Source: Coprinus comatus | Taxonomy: Eukaryota; Basidiomycota; Agaricomycetes; Agaricales; Agaricaceae | Direction: 5' to 3' | Assembly (NCBI GenBank): GCA_034638255.1 | Contig: JAWPGT010000105.1 | Coordinates: forward strand, 1-63,549 | Length of the DNA: 63,549 nucleotides | In this document: positions 12,525 through 23,272 of the stretch, in pieces | Layout: each line of letters starts with the position of its first letter | Numbering within the stretch: the stretch's first letter is position 1 | Notes under the pieces: model-generated | What the model saw: only the letters and a program-made list of their open reading frames with translations | Told to the model about the DNA's origin: nothing | Databases searched by the model: none | Position numbers and translations under genes: made by a program

Positions 12525-13444
12525 AATAAGACACAGGTTCCACGATTAATTTATTACCCATAGATGTATATATGTAGTTATCTAGGTAAAGTACAAGCGA
12601 CTGTAGATGATTGATTATGTAGATAAATCTCGTATCCTAAGGGCTCGCAGTAGTGGCAGTAGCGTTTCAGATATCTATCCGGGTAGAGCTGAGAGAACAA
12701 TTGAAGCAGCAACGGTGCTCAATGAAATTCACGTGAAACCATTGAATATACCTTTCATCGTGTAGCATCTAGTTCAATTAAGGCACAGTGCTCTAATATG
12801 GGAACGATTTGTGCCGGGGCTCTTCTAATTTTCGATATTAGTTCAGATAATATCGTCCATCAGAAATCCAATGATCGTACGTCTTTGGGTAAAAGAAATG
12901 ACATCGAGGCAAGGGGATTTCCCAGGGACATTCTCTCAGTGCGACCGACGGAAACTGGAGATGATATCGAATATCTTGAACCTAAATGGTAGATTGGGGC
13001 CATACATGAGATTTCGGTAGCGGGATCGTTTTCCCGTCTTGATTTTGGTGTTACGCTTTGGTTTAGTTTGGTCCGACTATGTGAGGCCTGGGAACGAGCC
13101 TATATACCGTTCTTTGCTGTAATAGGTAAGGTGCCAGAGAAGCTCGCAACGAGTTGTGTACCAAACGCTCGTAAGAAAGGCCGATGTAATACTGTTCACA
13201 CACCTAGTAAGCCAAAGGCCAGTGGCTACTAAGTAGGGAATATTCAAGATTAATTTGTTGTTTAACGTGTATTGGGCCATTTCTATCAAGTCGAACATGT
13301 CAACATAATGATCAATTACGAGATGCCACCATTTGACAACTAATACATGTGTATGTCTGTCCGAATACAGACACACTCAGGCTGCACCTCTTGCTTCTTC
13401 TCCACATACTCCCTCAATAGCATAGCTGACTTGCTCCTAGCACA
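12525..13444. other. Intergenic between P450 loci 2 and 3
   Basis: No convincing gene. Short open frames (12798-12992, and 13077-13376 on the minus strand) have no recognisable motif. Confidence 0.45.
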
Positions 13445-14290
13445 ATGTGGTACATCCTAGTAGCCATTATTCTAGCGTGGTTGTTTCTCAGACGAAAGCC
13501 TACTATCGCCGCACCATTACCTGCAGGACCTAAAAGGAAGCCTCTAGTTGGAAGCTTGCTATCTTTACCTCGTGGAAATGGTGGCTGGGAAACGTACAGG
13601 GAATGGGGAAAAGAGTATAGTTGAGTGTTTCAGTCATCCTTCGTGACGGTTATTAAAAGGTTCTTCGTGTTTCTTGCAGATTCCGATATTCTTCATGTTG
13701 GGAGCGTAGGACTTAATATCGTTGTTCTCAACTAGCTGGAGGTGGTGACCAATTTATTGGAACAGCGCTTAGCAAACTATTCCAGGGTAAGCTTTTCATT
13801 ATGTGGCGTCGAATTCTCCAGTGTCATTAATAATGTCATGTATAGACAGTTCATAGCATAGTAGAGATGATGGGATGGGAACATCAGTAACTTACCCTAT
13901 GGCGACCGGTGGCGCGAACGTCGTAAACTGTTTCAGAAGCATTTTCACCCTGGAAAGCCGAGAGTAAATCGACCCAAGATCCGAAAGTTCGTATCGAGAA
14001 GGCTTCTTCTTCAGCTTCTTCAGTCACCTGAAAAGTGGGATCAGATTGTTCGATAGTGAGTTACAATTGTAATTTTTCATGGCGCGTTTTTGGGGTATCT
14101 AATAATAGACGCTCTTCTACTTACTAGTACCATTGGAGCATCAGTTCTTTCTCTCGCATATGGTCTTCAGATTAAAGATCTAAATGATCCGTATGTTACT
14201 TTAGCAGAACGTGCTATTCACTCGGTCAAGCAAGCGTATAATGCTCCAATTGCGTTTTTGATGGACGCTGACTTTGTACATCCAGAGTAA
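13445..14290 (+). pseudogene. Cytochrome P450 (locus 3), truncated pseudogene
   Basis: The first exon (13445-13616) encodes a normal P450 start: hydrophobic anchor, LPAGPKRKPLVGSL and EWGKEY. In the next exon (from 13680) the NIVVLN segment runs into TAG at 13733-13735. A frameshift follows near 13886 between MMGWE and NLPYGDRWRERRKLF. A further exon ends in LQIKDLNDPYV and LMDADFV at 14288. The second half of the protein, including the I-helix, ExxR and heme loop, is absent before TYR1 begins. The intron positions match loci 1 and 2, so this is a dead tandem copy. Confidence 0.88.
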
Positions 14291-14517
14291 TGTCTCGCGA
14301 AAGATGTGGGCTCACTGACTGATCCAATCAACTCCCCAGTGTGCTTATGAAGAGTTTCAGTTTACAATTTAGTTGGTGTTACTGGTGTATGGTCAGGTAT
14401 GATCCGTTCCTCCCACGATATTTAAGTGCTGTACAGGTGAGAGTACTCACATCATCCAACGGTCTCAGCATTGAATATTCTTAACAGATTATATCAGATA
14501 AATTATTCCTCTTTGTC

Positions 14518-16322
14518 ATGAGTGTTCACGACTTGCTCGGATTGCCTATCAACGTAAATCCCAACGTTACCCCCGACTCTCCCCAGAATTTTCAGCCGAT
14601 AATTGGGCTTATCGGCATGGGTGCTATGGGTCGAATGTTCATGAAATACTTCAGCCAAACTGGATGGAAGAGGTTTGTACCGAACATATGCGTCGTTTCA
14701 GTCTTGTATTCTGACTCTTGTATAGGATCTACATTTGTGACCGACCTGAGAAATACGATAAACTCAAGGCTGAATATAACGGTAGGTAATGAACCAGGAT
14801 ACCCTCATTATATACTAAAGCCAACTACTAGGTATACCGGGCGTGTTTATTCAACGGGATGGATACGCAGTTTCTCGGTCGTCGGACTTTGTTATGTATT
14901 GTGTGGAAGCCGAACATATCGATAAAGTAGTTGCTCAGTATGGCCCTTGTGAGTATTCACTTTCATCCTATATCCCCCAGTCCTGACGCTCCATTTAGCA
15001 ACAAAGTCCAATGCTATCGTCGCTGGACAAACTTCAGTTAAAGCCCCAGAAAAGATTGCATTCGAGACGCATCTACCTAATGATGTTCACATTCTTTCCT
15101 GTCATTCTTTGCATGGACCAACTGTTAATCCAGCTAGCCAACCAATGGTGAGTAAATTCTTTCTACAATTGCACGGGAATATTATCGCGAGCTTTGTAGG
15201 TGATGATTCGACACAGAGCGGCGAAAGATGCCCTTGCGTTAGTTGAGACCATTTTCCGGCCGTTGTGCTCCCGTTTCATTTACCTCTCGTACGAGGAACA
15301 CGATCAAGTGACTGCTAATACTCAAGCCCTGATGCACGTTGCGTTCTTAAGGTATGGTTCTCTTCCGAAACCGGCGATTCTTATGGTTTACTAAGAGGTT
15401 CTCTAGTATGGGTTCTGCATGGGCATCCACAGAAACATATCCATGGAAACAAAGCTTTTACGTTGGAGGTATCGAAACGGCCAAAGTCAACATCACGTTG
15501 CGCATATATTCTAATGCGTGGCACGTCTATGCTGGTCTTGCCATTCTTAACCCTTGTGCACACAGTCAAATTCATCAGTATGCTAGAAGTACATCCGAAC
15601 TCTTTAAGTTGATGTTGGGCGGAGGCAGAGGATCAATCGAGGATCAGTACCGGTTGAGGGAACGCATCGAATGGGCTAGAAAATCCGTTTTTGGGAATTG
15701 GAATGGGGTCACGGATCCCAACCAGTTTGAGGGGGAGGAAATAACCGAACGACCGACCACTACGCGAAGCCAAGGATCCTCTCGTAGCAAACCGATTCTA
15801 CTTGCGACATCTATTCATGATCGTTTCACTCTTGGGGCAATGCCCAAACCAAGCTTAGCTTTGCAAGGAAGTCCTATCACCGCATCGACTCCTTATCTTG
15901 GGAAAGACATACCCCCTTCGGATTACCGACCAAATTCCCATCTCTCCCTTCTTGCTATGGTTGATTGTTGGGCCCATTTGAAGATTGATCCTTATAAACA
16001 CCTCCAACTTGCAGCCACGCCCATATTCCGAGTGTTTTTGGGAGTGGCTGAGCACGTCTGCTGTTCTCCCACCCTTTTGGAAAGTACAATTCACTCGGCG
16101 ATACAGAATCATCGGTATCGCTCTGATGATTTGGAGTTTGTTATTGCGGTACGAGATTGGAGTCAGTGTATCAGTTTTGGTAGTTTTGAGGTTTATAGAA
16201 AGAGGTTTGAAGAAACCAAGAAGTTTTTCGAACCACAATTTGATGAGGCTGGGAGACTTGGTAATGAGATGATAGAAGTGATTATGGAGAGTGAATTGAG
16301 GAGAGGAGGAGAAATAGAATAG
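14518..16322 (+). CDS. TYR1: Prephenate dehydrogenase (NADP+)
   Basis: Catalyses oxidative decarboxylation of prephenate to 4-hydroxyphenylpyruvate in tyrosine synthesis. Six exons (14518-14672, 14726-14781, 14832-14948, 14999-15147, 15200-15351, 15407-16322) give 514 codons. A Rossmann NAD(P) site (GLIGMGAMG) near residue 35 is followed by YICDRPEKY, DFVMYCVEAE, GQTSVKAPE, HSLHGPTVNP and the helical dimerisation region, in the order seen in fungal TYR1. Length fits the fungal enzyme with its C-terminal extension. It appears intact and is a conserved gene embedded in an otherwise unstable region. Confidence 0.92.
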
Positions 16323-16567
16323 ATAACAGTGATGAGCCGGTGATATACATCTTGACCGGACTTTTTAGTTAGCGTGGTTGGTCTTTGTTTCATTTTGTTT
16401 GATACCCCTTTCACTGCTAAATTATTGAATTTCGAGTCGATAACAGATGGAACGATTGAGAGAGACTAGCGAATTTGAGTTCAACCACAGAAAAAAACTA
16501 GGAGAAAAAAGCTTACACGTAACTCTTACCCCGGGTTGTTTTCTGTCATGAAACATGTCGTGACATA

Positions 16568-16801
16568 ATGAACGAATATCACGACCATCTCACATCTCTC
16601 ATTCAAGGACAAGAAGCACATATCCCAAGGGTGATACTAACGTTTCTTATGACCAGTGCCAATGAACATCTAGCTTTACTTGTCGAATGGGGCGATGACT
16701 CTGCAGGACGTCTGGCATCGTTTTTTAATACCACTTTACTGCATTTCGTAGACTATGATTGGGTTGCACTCATTGATGAAACGGAAAATGTTTTAAAATG
16801 A
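16568..16801 (+). CDS. Small hypothetical protein (doubtful)
   Basis: Uninterrupted 77-codon frame from ATG to TGA containing SANEHLALLVEWGDDS. No domain recognised, no homolog elsewhere in the window and no intron. It lies between TYR1 and the first FunK1-like kinase and could be a real small gene or chance. Confidence 0.2.
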   Translation: MNEYHDHLTSLIQGQEAHIPRVILTFLMTSANEHLALLVEWGDDSAGRLASFFNTTLLHFVDYDWVALIDETENVLK

Positions 16802-16917
16802 AATTTTAATGTATAAGAACGGGACGATATATGATTATCCAGAGAAATTCTAGAAATATCCCCGAGATAACAATTGGGGAGATTTAGAAGCTTGAACGTT
16901 TGAACCCATTATGCGTC

Positions 16918-19170
16918 ATGACAACTCAAACGGCATCTTTGGACCTTGCTTCCTTGCTGAGGGCCCTCATTGCAAGACGACTATTAACATCCTCCCATCT
17001 TTTTGATTCAAAGGCTTTGAAGACCACCGTCCGAACTGCTGACGAAATCTTTCAAACCATTTTCAAGGACGCCACGACCTTTTGCCATGCAGACTCTTCT
17101 TCGCTACCTGAGGCTCGCTGGAGGTGTCATGCTGTTAAGGAACATCTAGATAACTTGCAGTAAGCTCATATCCATCTATATTTCAGCTTCCGACTTAGAA
17201 GTACGGCGTAATAGCTCGACATGCCAAAACAAACAAGATTTTCGGATCACTCTCAGCCACATTTTCAACATAATCCTCTCACAATTCTCTGGATCTTATT
17301 TCACCTCAAGTTTAAATGAAGAACCCACCTCGGAGTGTATCATGGCGATACCAAAGGGTTCGTTCATAAACAAAGATACTTGGAACAGACCCGGAAAACT
17401 ACAACCAGATATCATCCTCACCTCTACATCTTCAATAATATCTCAACGCGAGTTTTCAAACTTTCAACATGAGGACTGGAACATATTTTCGAGGTCGGAG
17501 GGGCGGAGCCAACTTCATTGCAAGGATATTCTGTGCAGTATATTGGTGAAGAGTGACGGAAAGGACTGGAACAACCCAATTGACCCGATGCACCACAAGT
17601 TTGCTTGTAAGTTAAATATTCACTACCCCATTTCAGGATTCTCCCAATTTACTGATTGCTGAAGGAAATACCTTTGATTTTGCAAATCATTATCTTCGTC
17701 ATCGATGGAATGTCACCCACAGCCTAGTACTCCAGATTCGAGGTATTTCTTTGAAAGTGCATTTCCTTCTGTTAGGTGTACGCTAACGTCTCAGCAGGAC
17801 CAAGTCTTATTTTGGTATTTCAAGACACCCAAGGGGTCATTCATACTGAACCCATCCATATTGTCCATGACCTTCCGCTCGTCGTCACCATGCTAATCAC
17901 ATTTCAGCGCTTCAACCCTACAGCTTGGGGTATTCCCAACATTCTCCTGTCTTGCGAACAAAGTGGAGTTCCTCGTGCATTTTGTCTTGACACCTCTAAA
18001 GCTCGAATTGGGAAACACACGTACACAGCGCCAGTGGATTGGATCGACAAGGAGCCATCTGCCTTTCCAAATGCTTTTTTCAAGGCTTACTGGTCAGAAG
18101 ATACTCGCAAGAAGGAACCACATATCATCAACGAAGCTCGATTCCGAGCAGACAAGAACCTTCCAGTTGCACTAAAGTGCCAAGTTTTGGATCATATTCC
18201 GACAGTGCTTGGGTGGAAAGAGCTTCCAGAAACATCTACAGAGCTCATTCGTCAAATTCTCATTCTTCACAATCCCCAAACTACGTGGACATCTTCTCAG
18301 GAGCCCTCACGCTCCCTAGTTTGGATGGTCTGTCCAATGCTCACTCCAGTAGAAAATCTTAAAGAGGCACCATTTCTCAATGCATTCCTTGACATGCTAA
18401 TAGGTGAGTTGGAATTACATAGGTTCTCAGAAATGCCTAATATTCATTCCTATTTCATAGCTCATTTTCTCCTATGGCAACTTGGTATTGTACACGGCGA
18501 TGTCAGCTTGGATAACTTGATGATGGACCCTGTCACCAAAAAGGGCATCCTAAATGATTTCGATCTTGCATCAATTATGAAACCTGGGGATCAATCTCCA
18601 CCTAAGCAAGGGTCCGAACGAACTGGAACGTTACCGTTCATGGCTTATGATTTATTACGTGCCTCGCATGGCTCCATACAAAGACAGTATCACCACGATC
18701 TAGAGTCATTTGCATGGTGTCTCTTCTGGCATTACAGTACCCTCTCGAAAGGGGACTTATACACCAAATGCCCATCCATTGAGACAGTGTGCATGTTTAA
18801 AGGTGATATTTTTGGAAATGGTGACCTGAAGGCAGCTGGATATAATCCTTCTACTGAATTTACAGAGACCTGGAACTTCCTGTGTCAGTGGATGAAATTC
18901 TGGGCAGATGAAACAATGGTCAAACCTATTTTCAAACCGACTACCTCCAAACTCTTCGTGGGCCGGCTTCGACGCCCCAATGTTAATGCTCAGGCTGTAC
19001 CACCGCCAGTTGCCAGTATTGAGAAAGGATATAAATATTACCTAGATGCCATGTTTGATGCATTTAAAAAGGGAGGCATGGGGATAATGAAGGACCTTGG
19101 ATGGAGTGAATTCCGAGGGAAAGGTGATATGCTGGTAGGAGCTCAAGGATGCAGAGACTTGGAATCATAA
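16918..19170 (+). pseudogene. FunK1-like fungal kinase, copy 1 (split-codon stop)
   Basis: Five exons (16918-17159, 17215-17606, 17665-17742, 17798-18403, 18461-19170) restore one 676-codon frame. The only stop inside it is formed at the third junction, where T|GA is joined. The N-terminal module (residues 1-80) and the EDW / KDILCSILV region recur in the other family copies described in this window. The C-terminal half is a kinase fold of the FunK1 type: HGDVSLDN catalytic loop, NDFDLA in place of DFG, GTLPFM and the HDLESFAWCLFWH motif. FunK1 proteins are abundant in mushroom-forming fungi and their role is mostly unknown. I could not find another donor or acceptor that avoids the TGA, so I call it probably disabled. 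An unusual splice site could still rescue it. Confidence 0.7.
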
Positions 19171-19618
19171 CAGGGCGGTTGGGATTACTTCCTAATTGCT
19201 TAGTTACTACTAGTAAGGATATATGTAGTCCTTTCAATATATTAAAATCATTGTTCGTTAAGTTGTCGAGTCTTTCAAAAAAAGTTGACAACTTTTTTTC
19301 CATTGCATCGCAAGCAGATTCTTTCTCTGTAAAATTATAAGTCTGAATCTAGAATATACAACAAATAGGTATAACTGATGGAGGTGGTACGAATGGTACA
19401 TGACTTAAATCATGTCGATCATAGGAGAGAGTTGAGACCAGATTGATGGATGGTCATAGAAGCAGTAAGTACACCGGAAGCACGTCAGCCACGACTGTGG
19501 ACACTTCTTCAGTATCACATGCTCACTGGAGATCTTGTGTTATACAAGAAAGCCTAAGTCAACTGTACGTGTATATCTTCAAATGCATGTAAACGACTTC
19601 TGAAGGAATAGTCCGACT

Positions 19619-21229
19619 TTGAGCTACATCATCAATCAAATCCTTCTGCAGTTTGCTTCATGTCATTTCTACCCCTTGGATGAGCTCCCTATCCATGATT
19701 CAATCATTTCGGCTGCAAAGGACTCTCTTGGATACCAAAGCTCGCCAGCATTCCAATCAGATATAGTCATAACACCTACCAACTCTTTAAAGCAACACAA
19801 CTACATGAATTTTGACTTGGAGGACTGGACTGTATATGAGGAGGGAGAGGTTGCTCTACCGCACGCTAGACACAAACTCGAGTGGAAGAATGTGTTATGT
19901 AGTATCTTGGTGGAGATTGACACGAAGGCTTGGGATAATCCACTGAATCAAACCACTGTTTCTGTACGTATGTCCATTCCTTCTATTGTTATGATTAGCT
20001 TTAAATTTTCCTTTCTGTGCCAGGGGATACATTGAAACTTGCAAAACATCATTTTCGCAGTCATTGGAACGTTACACACAGCCTAGTATTACAATTTAAG
20101 GGTGATTTTTAAAGGAATTTCCAGCCGAATCGTTATACTGATGACATTGTAGGGCCAAACCTTGTTTTGTTATATCACGGTGGCCAAGGGACAATCCAGA
20201 CTAAACCCATCCATATTATCCACCATTTTCCCCTTCTTGTTTCAATGTTCATTGTTTTGCACCACTTCAACCCGATGTCATGGGGTACACCAAATATTTC
20301 ACTTTCTGCCGATTGTGATGGAGTTCTGCGTACACTTCGTCCGAACAATGCTAGGGCTCGGAATGAAAATGGTACATATACGGCACTAGTGGAATGGATA
20401 GAGCATAAATTGGAGACAAGGGGTGGAGAATTGCCTACACTTCCAGATGCCTTCTTCAAGGCTCACTGGCCAGAAGTTTGTCATGTAAAGGAACCAGTCA
20501 TTATAGAAGAGGCGAGGTCCAGAGTCAAGAATCACCTACCTAAAAATCTAAAACCCTATGTGTTAAACCACATTCCAACTGTCGTTATTTGGGGAGACGT
20601 TCCAGGAACATCCACATCATATATCCGCCAACTTCTCCAACTTCCTGACAAATATTTGGGAGACTCACGCTCCTTGGTATGGATGATCTCTGAAAAACTC
20701 ACGCCCATCGAAGACGAACAAGACCGAAACAAATTTTTCAGGCTTTTATGGACACAGTCAGGTGTAAGTTAACGTGGCCTACAATATCATATCTTACTCA
20801 CTGCTTAACACAGGTCATCTCCTTCTTTGGAAGATCGGGATTGCACATGGCGATATTAGCTTAAGTAACTTAATGGTGAACCCCAAAACCAAACGAGGCA
20901 TCTTGAACGATTTCGATCTTGCGACAATTATGAATCCTGGGGACGATTCTCCACAACAACATGGGTTCCAACATAGTGGGACCTTGCCTTTCATGGCGAT
21001 CGAAATGTTGCATCATTCGGATGGGAGTATTCCCAAACGCTATTGTCATGACTTGGAGTCATTCGCTTGGTGTCTCTTCTGGCATTATGCCGACTTTCCT
21101 CCAGAACACATGTCAGAAAAATGCCAGACCCTTACTGTGGCACTCGAGTTCAAAAGTTACATATTTGCAGCATGTGATATAAACAAGACATCTAGACCTA
21201 AGACGACATGGAAGGGTAACCTGATATAG
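19619..21229 (+). pseudogene. FunK1-like kinase, copy 2 (both ends truncated)
   Basis: Exons about 19619-19967, 20024-20101, 20153-20761 and 20814-21229 match copy 1 exon by exon. Both copies have the 78-bp exon that encodes WNVTHSLVLQ. The kinase part has HGDISLSN, NDFDLATIM, GTLPFMA and HDLESFAWCLFWH. The first exon carrying the N-terminal module is missing upstream and there is no good ATG. The C-terminus ends about 100 residues early, where a partial tandem duplication begins. The donor of the first intron is the second GT (GTATGT at 19968), which keeps the frame. Probably non-functional. Confidence 0.7.
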
Positions 21230-21417
21230 TCGGGTGTAAGTTAACATGGCTTGTAATGTCATCGTCACTTACTCACTGCTTAATACAGGTCATCTCCTTC
21301 TTTGGAAGATCGGTATCGCACATGGTGATGTTAGTCTAAATAACCTAATGGTGAATCCCAAAACCAAACGTGGCGTCTTGAATGATTTCGATCTTGCGGT
21401 AATTATGAAAGAGTAAG
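21230..21417 (+). repeat. Partial tandem duplication of the FunK1 catalytic-loop exon
   Basis: 21228-21417 repeats 20759-20940: the donor GTGTAAG, the intron with its acceptor, and the start of the next exon through HGDVSLNN and NDFDLAVIM, ending in a stop. Sequence divergence is visible but modest. It is a fragment with no independent coding potential. Confidence 0.85.
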
Positions 21418-21518
21418 AGGAGGACGTCCAAAATTATTGAAGCTCAAATATATGATGTCATTGGATTGCGATGAAAACCCTCACTCTCACGGTCTCTTGT
21501 GTTCAAATTACTATGTAC

Positions 21519-21644
21519 TTCAAAAATCCATTCTACATTCAAATCATCCCCTTCCTCTTCCCTTTCCTTATACATACTCTCTATCAAAGCTTTAATCAAA
21601 GCTTTAGGTTTGACGTTGAAAGTCTCTGTCTTCGTCTTCGTCAT
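21519..21644 (-). pseudogene. Orphan first exon of the FunK1-associated N-terminal module
   Basis: On the minus strand, an ATG at 21644 starts a frame with NVKPKALIKALIESMY and VEWIFE. This matches the starts at 43423 (minus) and 55431 (plus) and, more weakly, that of copy 1 at 16918. Similarity stops after WIFE and no kinase domain follows. The upstream DNA (about 21660-22024) also resembles DNA upstream of the 43-kb copy, so promoter and first exon moved together. Confidence 0.6.
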
Positions 21645-21659
21645 CCCAAGCCCTTCAGC

Positions 21660-23272
21660 TCTCAAGGCTTTCAAGTTCGATATGACGTAGGAATAATTAG
21701 GTAGGCAGGGTTCTAAGATAACAAAAACCCGGTGTTCAGTGTTCAAACGTGCAGTGTTTGCTTTGAATACGTTTTTGTGTTTCGTATTTAGTGCTTTGTA
21801 TTAGTTGCTGTGCTCAAGGGTTGATTACAGAAAAACGAAGTGTATGACAAAACGCGTCAGGGGTTCCTTGAATAACAATGGGTGAGAACGTATCAATGAG
21901 AAGTTGTGAATACTGAAGACAGAAATTGGGTAACCTTTAGGCCTCGAACGCGCATAGGTGAATATCCGGTGGTAGTAAAAATGAAGCTTAGCGTGCCGGT
22001 GAACCCCGGAGCCCAGATAATATACAGCCTTGAGGCCTTGTGAGGGTTACCGGTTACCCATGACATCATTATGAACAAACTCGTCAGACCAGAAACGAAT
22101 ATTAGTGATAGTTGCATTTACATTTATTTACCATTTTTATTTATTTATTCTTTGTGCTCTTCAACTTTATCTCACCTCGTCTATTCAAAATGTCACAATC
22201 ATCTAAACAACAAATCAATTTTAAGCACAAAAATAATACATAACAGAAGACGAATGAACTGGAAGGAACATCTTCCTTACAACGGACACAGCTCTGCCAT
22301 GGTACCAAGCCTACAGTACATGTACTTAAGTACGGGAGAGAGTGGGTAGCCCATAAGTACAACAAGGATGTTCTGTGGAGACAGACGATCGGGTACTTGA
22401 GAAATTACCATTTCCCAAGTCTTTTCCCTCCCCTGGTCTCCAGTTCGAACCTCACGCAACGCACATTCCGGCCCCGACTACAATTTCCATTTCCGATCAC
22501 GTTCGACCCTGACTCAACACTTCTGCCAACACCACAGCCTCCGACACTCCACCTCTGCCAGCGGTTCATTCCTTTCAGAAAAAATTCACCAGGAACAACG
22601 CGCTCGAAACTCAGGAGACAGGGTCTACATTTCAGTTTGGACAGCTTAGCAGTAATAAAGGACATGAGGTCCGTTTCTTTCTTTTTCTTTTCCTTTCTTA
22701 TTCTATTGTTTCTATTCCCTTTCATTTCTTTTCGGCGCTCTGCGCTTCGGTGGTTCAACACCACGTCTGTTCCTGAGCATTCAACTGCTCTTTTCCTAGC
22801 TAAAAACATTTTCTTTATTCAATTTTCCACATGTCCGAAACTTTAATCTATGAACACGCGTACTGCTTAATGAACATTTCTAGTTTTGTACCATAAACAC
22901 GGGCTTCGAAGCCCTTCCTCGTTATCCTACTCTCTAGTATAAATACTACGGACGATGTAGTAGAAAAACAGTGAATTTTACCCCCACTTTTCTGCTTATA
23001 ACCACTCTCGAAACTTACTCGAAAATCGCTCACTTCTTGTTCAAATCTTCTCAAACTTTCGCTCACCACTCACAACGTTCCCTTCTCGAACCCTTCAACA
23101 GTAGTTTCGGACTCGAAGCTCTGACAGCTGACGGACGCAGCTGTACTCGCGTTTTTTTATTGTTGTGAGACGTTCATATTACTCTTCAGTTCATTCCTGT
23201 CATCCCGTGTTCATAAATTCACTGGAGAGCGTGCTGTGAGCACACCCTTACACGAACCTAGCACAGCTCCAA
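21660..23272. other. Intergenic; duplicated upstream DNA, otherwise nothing recognised
   Basis: About 21660-22024 resembles 43440-43860, the region upstream of another orphan FunK1-family exon. 22100-23272 holds pyrimidine-rich sequence and open frames up to 149 codons (22397-22846) of low complexity that I do not accept as genes. Confidence 0.4.

Noticed and set aside
22397..22846. 149-codon frame upstream of the kinase gene
   Set aside because: Phe/Pro/Ser-rich translation of a pyrimidine-rich tract; low complexity and an equally long antisense frame.
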